Assembly (NCBI GenBank): GCA_028565635.1
Contig: JAOXYB010052478.1
Location: 1 to 11,523, forward strand
From: Phoronis ovalis
Taxonomy: Eukaryota > Phoronida > Phoronidae
Reading direction: 5' to 3'
Length of the DNA stretch: 11,523 nucleotides
Shown: positions 1 through 7,430 of the stretch, piece by piece
How positions within the stretch are numbered: the stretch's first letter is position 1
How the letters are laid out: each line of letters begins with the position of its first letter
Notes under the pieces: generated by a model
Databases searched by the model: none
What the model saw: only the letters and a program-made list of their open reading frames with translations
What the model was told of the DNA's origin: nothing
Translations under genes and position numbers: made by a program

Positions 1-774
1 GTGATGCATCATTCAAACCTTTTCTAACAAGGGGGTGCAACTAAAATGAAATTTTGACCATTTGGCCCTTAGACTATAAGCCGCCTTTGGCAGTTCCTTG
101 ACATTCACCCAGTGTGACAGCAACGTGGCAAAGGTAGGAATAAAGTCCGTTTAGTATAATAAAAATACTGATAGCATATTCCAGAAATAAGGCACATTTC
201 AATAGCAAATTAATCTTATCAAAAGTCTGGACATTAAGATATGCCTTTAGGATGGTATCGTTTATGTCGGGGGGTCACTCCAAAAGATTATATACGGGTA
301 TGCTAGGCACAACAAAATGAAAAATCCCTGCCCGGGAGACGAATTTTGAAAAATACCTACCCCTTGACCAGAATATAAGGGAAAATAAAACTCGGAAGTG
401 GATCAGATTTTTATTAAAGTAGATGTTTTAAGTTCTTTTAAGGCAGTTTCCCGGGCACTTTCTTTGAAATTTATGAAAAAACGTACCTTTTAAAGCGGAG
501 AGATACATGTAGATATATATTGAGTTAGATAGCACTAGATGACAGACCCTTGACCCGGACAAGGTAAAATAAATAGCAAAAAAGCACCCCTTGACCCGGA
601 GGCTGTGCCGTAAATATAGATCCCTTGAGCGCCGAGAATCCCCGTCATCACTTTATATTGAGTGACCCCCGGGGTTTATGTATCCCTTGAAGACCTTGAA
701 CTATAGATGATATATCTAGTCAATAAAACCCAGCTTGTACAAATGCACGAGTGGTACGGTTCATCCTATTAACC
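1..774. other. Upstream flank of the P450 gene
   Basis: No coding exon is visible. Most of 268-674 is occupied by a candidate transposable element. Between the element and the ATG there is a TATA-like GATATATC (709-716) and an A-rich CAATAAAAC (721-729), but neither is a strong core promoter and no transcription start can be fixed. A non-coding first exon further upstream is possible. Confidence 0.5.
268..674. mobile_element. Candidate MITE-like element with inverted ends and a 7-bp target duplication
   Basis: The left end GGGGGGTCACTC (269-280) and right end GAGTGACCCCCGGGG (660-674) are inverted copies sharing an 11-bp core. The direct repeat TTTATGT flanks both sides (261-267 and 675-681). 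Inside, CCCTTGACC motifs recur at 361, 547 and 588 (the last two as CCCTTGACCCGGA). There is no coding capacity, so it would be non-autonomous. The short termini make the family unassignable; a chance inverted repeat is less likely given the matching flanks. Confidence 0.5.
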
Positions 775-892
775 ATGATGGAAACAGTATATCTGTTAGG
801 AATCGGCATCGTTATTGTTGTGTATACTGTTATGAAATGGTCCAATAGGAAACTTAGACATATACCGGGACCAACACCTTTACCAATCATAG
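775..892 (+). CDS. P450 exon 1: membrane anchor and proline hinge
   Basis: Encodes residues 1-39 plus the first base of codon 40. It carries the hydrophobic anchor, the basic run KWSNRKLRH, and [10 protein letters not shown], the hinge that lets microsomal P450s fold on the cytosolic face of the ER. The donor GTAAGT at 893 is a perfect consensus. Phase 1 end. Confidence 0.9.
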
Positions 893-3800
893 GTAAGTCT
901 TTCCATAATAATCAACCAAATTGACGATATGAATTTAGTAGCCTTAGACACGCAGTAACTGGAAGAATGAATCTGTCTGCTCTATAAACTTGGAAAACTT
1001 CCATTAGATGGCTAGATATCAGTCTGGATAAATTCATCCGAAAGCATACATTTAAAAAAAATAATGCTCTATCCTAAGGTTAAATAGTTTGAGTTCAGTC
1101 ATATGTTCTGATAAAAGCCATTTTGGGAAAAAATGTATTTTTCAAATTTTGGTATTAAAACACTTAAGTCAAAAACCCTTTCACCTACAAAGTTGAAACT
1201 TAAAATTAACTTTTTATGTTGGTCTTCAAATTTTGCTTTGTTCAATATATATATTCGACCAGGTAATGTCCATCAGATCGATGCCGCCAGGCCATATATC
1301 ACGTTTACGAATTGGGTTAAAGAGTACGGTGATGTGTTTGCTATCAGGCTGTTCAATCAAGACACTGTTGTTATTAACAGCCCCGAAATAGCACAAGAAG
1401 TGTTGATAACCAAAGGAGCTGCATTTGCAGGAAGGTGACTATAAAGCTAAAATAGTGCAACTAGAACAAAAAGTAGCTAGGAGAGGTATTAGGAAACGAC
1501 ATATAGTTTATGTCGGAGATATAATAATGTAAATAGTGTTAATTATCATAGTGGCCGGAGATATTCGATATTGTAACTTTGTTATAGGTGTAACTAATGA
1601 CACCAGCAATTACTTTGCAAAATCGATCCTTTCCAAGACATTCCGCAATCATAATATCCGTGTTAAAATTCTCTACATGTAACTCCCGGCCGAGGCTGCA
1701 CTCCTCACAGTGTTAGCCATACTAAACTCCAGCGCCACGAAACTAGTTCGCGCGCTCGAGGACAGCTTTAGAAGAAATCCTGGTATCTTAGAGATCTAAA
1801 TGAATTAACAATATTTGATCATGATTGAGTATGTGGTAAATAGTAACTTGACTGACAATGTCCCCCAGGAATCTTACCTCTTACTCGCCGCGGTAGAAAA
1901 GGTGGATCGTTGTTTGCATTTATTATGGACTACATATTTATTTTAATTCCATTTTAGGCCTGTAACATATAGATCTGGTGTTATCTTATATGACCACAAA
2001 GACATTGGTTTCCAAACTTATACTCCGAGACTCGTGTACTTGAGAAAGATCACACATACTGTGCTGAAGAGTTATGGTGTGGGAATGGTAACGTATATTT
2101 TAATAGATTGGACCAAATAAATAATTACACTATACTGTACAAAATATTTTTTTTTGATAAAAAAACTAGGACCATGTATATTAGAATGTCGTCACCATAC
2201 TGAGGTGGATTCAAGACAGCTTACAAAGTAAAATTTTGTTTATTCTACAATAGCGTAAAAACTAAAAGTGTTCTCTCAGTCCCTGGACATTTTGGACAGG
2301 AAATAAAAAAAAGCATCATGTATTTTTAGGTTCTCAAAAGGGACGTACATATGTTTACTTGAAATAAACTTTGTAATTAATAATGTTGCAGACATAATAA
2401 AAATGTAGCTTATAAACTATATCTTTTGTTATGTCTGTAAGCTTATAAATAAGATTTATATTCACTTTTACTGTAAAGCATATAACGTCCGATATGAACT
2501 GTTAAATCTATAAAGCACATATCGTCCGATATAAGAACTGTTAAATCTATTTTCGAATACTGTCGTCGCCAATAGCGTCATGTGTCTATATCAAGTTGTT
2601 TGTGTCACATCTTTCTTGACTTTTCATAAAAAGGATATTTATAAAATGATTTCATTTTCCAGGCACGACTTGAAGATATTATACATAAAGCTGTTAACGA
2701 ATCACTAGATGATATGGCAAGTCACATGGATAAGCCGTTCTCGCCAGAAGTAATAATAACCAAAGTTTTATGCAATATCATGACTACCGTTGTAAGTCTG
2801 TTTTCATGTAATTTGGACTGATAGTCTGATAATTCTTACATAAACAATGTTGAAAGTTTATTTTACTTGTCTGAACGCGCTTGCAATTATATTATTCAAG
2901 TGTATGAGGGCAATTATGCATAGTAATAGACTATTTGCATGCACTTGGTGGAGCCACCAGTCTCAGACCCAAACGATCCCAGCATGTTGCATTTTGTGAA
3001 TGAACAATAACGTAGTTTTGCGTGTGCTCACGCGATTCATTCACAAAACGCATCCTTCGCATGCTGAGCCAAAAACCAAAACAAAAATCTTATGTTCTTT
3101 AATCTAAGAAATACCCTCCTTTTTGTGAGCATATACATGTACATATTGTCTATTTATTAATATTTTTTTGTTTTGTTACATTTTCACCGGTTAAAGGTTT
3201 TCTAAAGTCAGATTTAAAAAAAGTTTTGTGTATAACTAAAGGGTGTCGGTATTGAAAGGGTCTGACTGTAGCGCCCTCAAGTACATGCAAATAGTCTATT
3301 ATGTAGAGAAGAATCGAAATACTGCAGATGATTGTAAACTAGCTGTATGAAAAGCGATTATGCAATCGTCTTTATAGTAAACCTTTCATCACAAGCAATG
3401 AGGTTACAAAAAAATAATTATCATCAACCACTGTAAGGGATTCTTTCGCTAGCTATAATATTTTGTAAGTATTTTGATAACAATGTCTCCAGAGATCAGC
3501 AAAAAAAATTTGAATAAAAATTATCTCGAGTTTTTGCCGCTCTGTTTTTGCGCAAACACTATAAGAGGCAACTACAACGTTTACGCAGGCATTTATTTCT
3601 ACCGGTAATTGTTGTTTCTGTTTTCATGTAGCTTATTGGAAAAGAGTTCAAGTCAAGTGACAGTGATGTTGCCACTGTCGGTAAATTAGACCATCTCGTA
3701 TCCGAAGTATTGAATCCGGCAGAAGGCGCTGAGCTTGATACATTTCCATGGTTGCGTTTCTTTGGCAATACTTGCTTCAAGAAAATGCAGGAAACAGTCA

Positions 3801-6087
3801 AATTTAGAGACGAATTCATGAACAAACAATTCGACAGTTTAAAGGTCGACTATCTTAGTTAGTTTACTTTCTTTTGTATGTTTTAGTTTATGCTTTAGAT
3901 TTAGAAAAAAAAATTTATAATGTCTCTGGTGGTAGATAAAATAGATTTTTCTACCCTACAATCATGTTTATCATAGTTCAATGATAAACATAGACATAAG
4001 GTTTACTTGCTAACATTTTACGCTGTCAAATCTTCACGGCATACTAAAGACACTTTGATGGCTTTTAAGCTTAATTTTCTCCAGTTCAATATCGTTGCTT
4101 GTCCAATCCTCTTGTAGGTTATTAGGTTAATAGACATTCTATACATTACAGAAAACCATGGATCCAGATAACATTCGGGGAGTTTTTGATGCTTTCTTTC
4201 TGCAGCAACAACAAGCAAACGATGACAATGAGAGATTAAACGACACGGAGATAAAAGCTGTCATTCATGATTTGATCATCGGTGGCAAGTAACATTTTAT
4301 ATTTATTTATTCGAATAAATAGCAGAAAAAATTATTTATTTCATTATATGTTTTACATATGCTTAGTCACTCTGCCGGACTCTGGCCCCTTTTAAAGCGC
4401 TAATTTCAATGTCCTAATAATTCAGTTACCCAAGTGTTTTGTCACAATATTATTAAACAAATGAAGCTGCTCCCTGTTTCTTAGTTTACTGCTGTTATGG
4501 ATACACGTACGTCTGGAGCATCCCAACAGTACATTAAGACAATAAATTCTTTTCGTTTAGGTACTAATACTACTACAAGTTCTATTAACATAGCCATACT
4601 GTTGTTAATCAACTACCCGGATATTCAGAAGAGGTTAACGCAAGAAATCGATCAGGTTATGTTTTTACACGAAAAGTAGTTAAAATGTAATAGAGAGCTG
4701 AAAAACTAAAGGAAACTTATATTAAGGAAAGGCAATGTGGGAAATCACCTGACCCATTACAGATCTGTAACATTTGTTCTAGTTTCCATGTCTTTTTAAA
4801 CCTACTTTTTAAGAATACGGTCAAGAGATTTTGCTTTACCAATGAATTCATTACTGTTTGCATACTACATATAATTAAATATCCACACATGGTGTTTATA
4901 AAGAAACATATAAATCATAAACTTGCTGAATCACATTTCTACAATTTCTAAATAGTAGCGCTTTTTCAACAACACGACGAATCGATATACATACAAATAT
5001 TAGGAACGTCAAATATTGACATTTATGTTTCGTAAATATTTAGGTATTAGGTAACCGATTTCCTCGCAATGATGACCGTAGTTTCATGCCATACACGGAA
5101 GCTTTCATACTTGAAGTATTACGATATGGGTCACAGTTACCCTTATTGTTACCACATTTTACCATGAAAGACACCACTTTAGCAGGCTTTCCAATACCTA
5201 AGGACACCCAGGTACCACAGAAAATAGTTTGTACATTTCAGGAATAAAAGACATATAATAATATATAAATTAAAGGTTGGCTACACGGAATGCTTTAGTG
5301 TATAAAACTGATTAGAAAGAATTTCCATGGCAACTTCAAGATTTTGACTATCACTGAAGTGGATGACGGGGGAAATATATAATTGTATACTTTAGCTAAT
5401 TATCATATATAGGTGCTGATTAATGCATACAGCATTCACCATGATGAACGGTTTTATGAAGATCCTTGGAGCGTCAAACCTGAGAGATTCTTGGATGATG
5501 ACGGTAACCTTGTACCTGCCGACCACCCTGCAAGAAGGAAGTAAGTACATTTACAGTCATATAGCGTTAGATTATATTATATCAGGCATTCTGTTGCCTC
5601 TGTCATGATTTCTCACCTAGAGACATGTGGTTAATGTTGTTAACGACTCCAGATGATGAAAATACTCGATTTCCGTTATTCGAAAATTGATATAAGATGA
5701 AAACATAGAAAAGCCATATGCATGCAAATGTTTAATAAGCTGATCATTTGATATAAGTGCACCTATCTGCTCTGAGGTGTAGCTTTTTTTATAACAAGAA
5801 AGTATGATTTTTAATGTGTGTCTGAACTGCTCACGATAATTGAACGTACTTTATATCATTACTTTTATTGTTTTAGCTTTTTTTTATTTGGAGCAGGTCG
5901 TCGTGTGTGTTTAGGGGAGAATTTTGCTAAAGCTCGACTGTTTTTGTTCTTTGTGGCATTAATACAAAGGTTCGAAGTTCTACCGGTAGATGGCGAGACA
6001 CCCCCGTCAGTTGATCCAAAAGGCTATAACGCAGGACTTGTACTGTTCCCAAAACCTTATCGAATAAGACTTGTTGAAAGGAAATAA
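775..6087 (+). CDS. Cytochrome P450, CYP2 clan, microsomal; complete ten-exon gene
   Basis: Join 775-892, 1263-1434, 1958-2087, 2663-2791, 3632-3844, 4152-4284, 4561-4655, 5044-5211, 5413-5540, 5877-6087: 1497 nt, 498 residues, the usual P450 length. Seen: a hydrophobic N-terminal anchor (about residues 5-20), a basic stretch, hinge [10 protein letters not shown] (31-40), I helix GGTNTTTSS (298-306), ExxR as E354-V-L-R357, PERF (409-412), and heme loop [10 protein letters not shown] (433-442) with Cys440 as predicted heme ligand. By family knowledge this is an ER-membrane heme monooxygenase fed electrons by NADPH-P450 reductase. Hinge, PERF and loop fit the CYP2 clan (CYP1/2/17-like); subfamily and substrate (xenobiotic, steroid or fatty acid) cannot be told. 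No frameshift or internal stop is seen. Oddities are a GC donor in intron 6, L122 for the C-helix Trp, N301 for the I-helix acid, and L432 for the usual Pro. The start ATG775 has A at -3; ATG778 follows directly with A at -3 and G at +4, so either could initiate. Confidence 0.93.
893..1262 (+). other. P450 intron 1
   Basis: GT-AG intron of 370 bp, phase 1, with a perfect GTAAGT donor. AT-rich; no repeat or embedded gene recognised. Confidence 0.85.
1263..1434 (+). CDS. P450 exon 2: A helix and beta-1 region
   Basis: Begins after the acceptor CGACCAG and completes Gly40, then reads N-V-H-Q-I-D and continues through the beta-1 strands ([23 protein letters not shown]) to GAAFAGR. The GDVF...V-x-x-P-E-x-A pattern is typical of the CYP2 clan. 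The donor is GTGACT at 1435, phase 2. The open frame continues upstream of 1263, but that part is intronic and has no P450 similarity. Confidence 0.9.
1435..1957 (+). other. P450 intron 2
   Basis: GT-AG intron of 523 bp, phase 2. A locally GC-rich patch near 1682-1766 (CCGGCCGAGGC, TTCGCGCGCTCGAGG) differs in composition from the surrounding AT-rich intron and could be a decayed insertion. No intact element or tRNA-like boxes could be established. Confidence 0.8.
1958..2087 (+). CDS. P450 exon 3: B' to C helix
   Basis: Follows the acceptor ATTTTAG and completes Arg97 (AG|G), then PVTYRSG, the K-D-I-G-F core and the C helix [10 protein letters not shown]. The helix normally carries WxxxR, whose Trp and Arg contact the heme propionates; here it is L122-VYL-R126. 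The exon ends at Met140 with donor GTAACG, phase 0. Confidence 0.9.
2088..2662 (+). other. P450 intron 3
   Basis: GT-AG intron of 575 bp, phase 0, with a pyrimidine-rich acceptor TTTTCCAG. It carries a two-copy tandem duplication (2475-2550); otherwise AT-rich and featureless. Confidence 0.85.
2475..2550. repeat. Two-copy tandem repeat, 37 and 39 bp
   Basis: Copy 1 (2475-2511) and copy 2 (2512-2550) both begin AAAGCA and share CGTCCGATAT and AACTGTTAAATCTAT, differing by one 2-bp indel and a few substitutions. This is a recent local duplication inside intron 3. Confidence 0.85.
2663..2791 (+). CDS. P450 exon 4: D-E helix region
   Basis: 43 codons (residues 141-183) after the acceptor TTTTCCAG, ending at the consensus donor GTAAGT (2792). 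The content [17 protein letters not shown]...VLCNIMTTV matches the amphipathic D helix and the L-C-N-I helix-E region of CYP1/2/17-type enzymes. Phase 0 on both sides. Confidence 0.9.
2924..3301. mobile_element. MITE-like element in P450 intron 4
   Basis: The terminal 23 bases (2924-2946) are the reverse complement of 3279-3301 with one mismatch; the core is AATAGACTATTTGCATG. Similarity continues imperfectly inward to about 47 bp per end, including AGACCC (2965-2970) against GGGTCT (3258-3263). The ends begin TA and finish TA, consistent with a TA target duplication (Tc1/mariner-like), but TAA/TTA-type insertion cannot be excluded. The 378-bp interior has no coding potential and holds an extended palindrome (2980-3066). 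A non-autonomous DNA element is the best reading. Confidence 0.8.
2980..3066. repeat. Extended palindrome inside the intron 4 element
   Basis: TTTTGTGAATGAA (2992-3004) pairs perfectly with TTCATTCACAAAA (3036-3048), and the outer arms CAGCATG (2980-2986) and CATGCTG (3060-3066) also pair. The loop holds a smaller stem, GCGTG/CACGC. In RNA this would form a long interrupted hairpin. Confidence 0.8.
3632..3844 (+). CDS. P450 exon 5: E-G helices
   Basis: 71 codons (residues 184-254) after the acceptor TTTTCATGTAG. It starts LIGKEF and includes the [11 protein letters not shown] segment common in the F-G region of CYP1/2/17 proteins, then a charged G helix ([12 protein letters not shown]). The donor GTCGAC (3845) is weak, but the frame hits a stop six codons further on and exon 6 continues the family pattern, so the junction is well supported. 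Confidence 0.88.
3845..4151 (+). other. P450 intron 5
   Basis: GT-AG intron of 307 bp, phase 0, with an unusually weak donor, GTCGAC. No internal feature recognised. Confidence 0.8.
4152..4284 (+). CDS. P450 exon 6: H helix to start of I helix
   Basis: Residues 255-298 plus the first base of codon 299, after the acceptor ATTACAG. It reads [16 protein letters not shown], then a Gln-rich patch (LQQQQ), then the I-helix start [10 protein letters not shown]. It must end at 4284 before a GC donor (GCAAGT) to keep the I helix at family length. A GT donor four bases earlier would keep frame but drop one glycine. Confidence 0.85.
4285..4560 (+). other. P450 intron 6, GC-AG type
   Basis: 276 bp, phase 1. 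The donor reads G|GCAAGT: a GC dinucleotide with the otherwise perfect AAGT context that known GC introns usually have. The acceptor is TTTCGTTTAG. The split codon G|GT rebuilds Gly299 in the I helix (DLIIGGTNTT), the same length as the family pattern D-L-F-x-A-G-T-E-T-T. The competing GT donor at 4282 would give one residue fewer. Confidence 0.78.
4561..4655 (+). CDS. P450 exon 7: I helix core and J helix
   Basis: Completes Gly299 then T-N-T-T-T-S-S, the oxygen-activation groove, followed by the J-helix pattern [15 protein letters not shown] (ending at residue 330). The acceptor is TTTCGTTTAG and the donor GTTATG (4656), phase 0. Thr302 of the acid-alcohol pair is kept while the acidic partner is Asn301. 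Confidence 0.9.
4656..5043 (+). other. P450 intron 7
   Basis: GT-AG intron of 388 bp, phase 0, donor GTTATG. Very AT-rich; nothing else recognised. Confidence 0.8.
5044..5211 (+). CDS. P450 exon 8: K helix with ExxR
   Basis: 56 codons (331-386) after the acceptor AAATATTTAG. It contains [16 protein letters not shown] with the invariant E354xxR357, then [20 protein letters not shown], the beta-1-4/beta-2 region of CYP2-clan enzymes. The donor is GTACCA, phase 0. Confidence 0.92.
5413..5540 (+). CDS. P450 exon 9: PERF and meander
   Basis: Begins [18 protein letters not shown] and carries KPERFLD; Arg411 is the third member of the E-R-R triad that locks the heme pocket. It ends in [10 protein letters not shown] plus two bases of codon 429, at a perfect GTAAGT donor (5541). 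Acceptor CATATATAG. Confidence 0.92.
5541..5876 (+). other. P450 intron 9
   Basis: GT-AG intron of 336 bp, phase 2, with a perfect GTAAGT donor and a pyrimidine-rich acceptor. No repeat or element recognised. Confidence 0.85.
5877..6087 (+). CDS. P450 exon 10: heme-binding loop, L helix, C terminus
   Basis: Completes Asn429 and reads [19 protein letters not shown]: the F-G-x-G-x-R-x-C-x-G signature with Cys440 (codon 5908-5910), then the L helix and the C-terminal beta strands ending [12 protein letters not shown], stop TAA 6085-6087. The acceptor is TTGTTTTAG. Confidence 0.95.
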
Positions 6088-6088
6088 A
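6083..6088 (+). terminator. Candidate poly(A) signal AATAAA overlapping the P450 stop
   Basis: AATAAA begins two bases before the TAA stop codon. If used, the 3' UTR would be only some 10-30 nt. Further AATAAA hexamers at 6533-6538, 6812-6817 and 6930-6935 are alternatives giving UTRs of about 0.45-0.85 kb. The sequence alone cannot choose. Confidence 0.3.
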
Positions 6089-6426
6089 TATACTGTTTGA
6101 ATGTTTAGAAGACGGTATTTAAAAAATCGACTTGGGCTTGGATTTTACATCTTAAATTACCCTGGAGGCATAAGACTGTGGGTAAATTACCTTGATTGAG
6201 ACGATTTCAACAGCAAAATTAATAGGCGACTCCCCAGGTTCCTAATCACATTACTACAAATGCAATGTTGCCGGTTTCGTTTCTGAATACGTAAATTTAG
6301 AGTCTTATTACTGTTTTAGATAAAACCTCATGAACAATCCGTATTATTTGTTTTGACGCAAAATTAATGTTTTCTGAAAAGTTAACATGCATATTATATT
6401 TGAAATCCAGTTAGGCATGATCTCAC

Positions 6427-6480
6427 TCACGCTGATAAAACATGTTTCAAGCTTTTTTCAACTAAATTAAAACGTTAAAG
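6427..6480 (+). repeat. Diverged repeat, copy 1
   Basis: TCACGCTGATAAAA followed by ATGTTTC, a T-rich run, CAACTAAA and AACG recurs in the same order at 7379-7430 with substitutions and small gaps. It is probably part of an old dispersed repeat; boundaries are uncertain. Confidence 0.6.
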
Positions 6481-6694
6481 TTCAGAGTAAAATAACACGA
6501 GATATTGGTAGATAATTAGAGTTCTAGTACAGAATAAACTTACATACGAAGAAGCAGCAATGATTCTATTGAAATGTGTTCACGTCTACATGTATTAGAT
6601 GTATACTTTCAACTAAAATGTGAATTCCATGCATCTATTCAAGTAATCTTCAAGTAATTGACGTGCGCGGATATGCACGTAGTTATCTTCACTA

Positions 6695-6750
6695 ACACAC
6701 ACACAAACACAATTATAAACACACACAAACACACGCAAAAACACACACGT
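6695..6750. repeat. CA-rich microsatellite-like tract
   Basis: An interrupted (CA)n tract with runs of ACACACACA broken by AA and by an ATTATA insertion. Likely to vary in length between individuals. Confidence 0.8.
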
Positions 6751-7378
6751 ACTTGGTAAAACATAAAATTACGTATATGAGACAGAAATGTGAAAAAGAA
6801 TTTGACGGAGAAATAAAAATTGATTCACATTTATATAATTACATTAGCTAATTACATAAGAAGAACAATTACACAAATTAAAGCACATATAATGTAATTC
6901 CTGCTTTTACAGATAATTTTAAGATTTCCAATAAATTACATAATTATGTGTAAGGTTTTATATATGTTTTTATTCTTTTGTCCAAAACATGTATTTCAAA
7001 TTATGGAAGTAGATGATTCCAATACATTTTGATTCCACTTTCCCGTGTCACCCTGAAATTCGTATGTTACTGTTTAACCTTTTATTTAATGGGAAAATGA
7101 TGAACTGCCAGCAGCGTGAGTAATATAATATCTAACATGATTTCAAATTTCAGAATTTTTGAATTCCCGTTTTTAGAAAAGTTGTTGTTTTACATATCCT
7201 CATTATAAATTACCCTATAGCTGATTGCAGCTCATGATTTGGCCTCAGTAGCGTGATCCAAGTGTACTCGTCTATGTGGATTGATTATTATCAACAATGG
7301 AAAATTATAATTATAATTGTGAAACAAGAATTTTCCGGCTCATTTGAAAATTATGAAATTTAGAATCCTATTACAATA

Positions 7379-7430
7379 TCACGCTGATAAAATGTTTCCA
7401 CTACTTTTTCCACTAAAACGGTAAAAATAA
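7379..7430 (+). repeat. Diverged repeat, copy 2
   Basis: TCACGCTGATAAAATGTTTCC, then CTTTTTCCACTAAAACGGTAAA, matches the segment at 6427-6480, 952 bp upstream, in the same orientation. A weaker match upstream of both copies (AATTTAGAGTCTTATTAC near 6294 against AATTTAGAATCCTATTAC near 7359) suggests a longer shared ancestor. Confidence 0.6.

Larger units (their letters stand above)
2792..3631 (+). other. P450 intron 4
   Basis: The longest intron (840 bp), phase 0, donor GTAAGT. Nearly half of it is a transposon-like element (2924-3301); without that insertion it would be about 460 bp, in line with its neighbours. Confidence 0.85.

Noticed and set aside
1682-1766. GC-rich patch in intron 2 considered as a tRNA-derived SINE
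   Set aside because: No convincing A and B boxes in the right order and spacing, no tail, and no target duplication.
2924-3301. CRISPR-like or attachment-site reading of the inverted repeats
   Set aside because: The repeats are inverted element ends inside a spliced intron of an animal-type gene, not regularly spaced direct repeats.
3559-3825. Antisense open frame over P450 exon 5
   Set aside because: Overlaps a well-supported exon with matching splice sites and phase; no independent evidence.
4018-4218. Antisense open frame over intron 5 and exon 6
   Set aside because: Crosses an exon boundary of the sense gene and encodes nothing recognisable.
775-6087. P450 considered as a pseudogene because of three unusual residues
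   Set aside because: All ten exons keep frame, splice sites are present, total length is normal, and the Cys ligand, ExxR and PERF motifs are intact.
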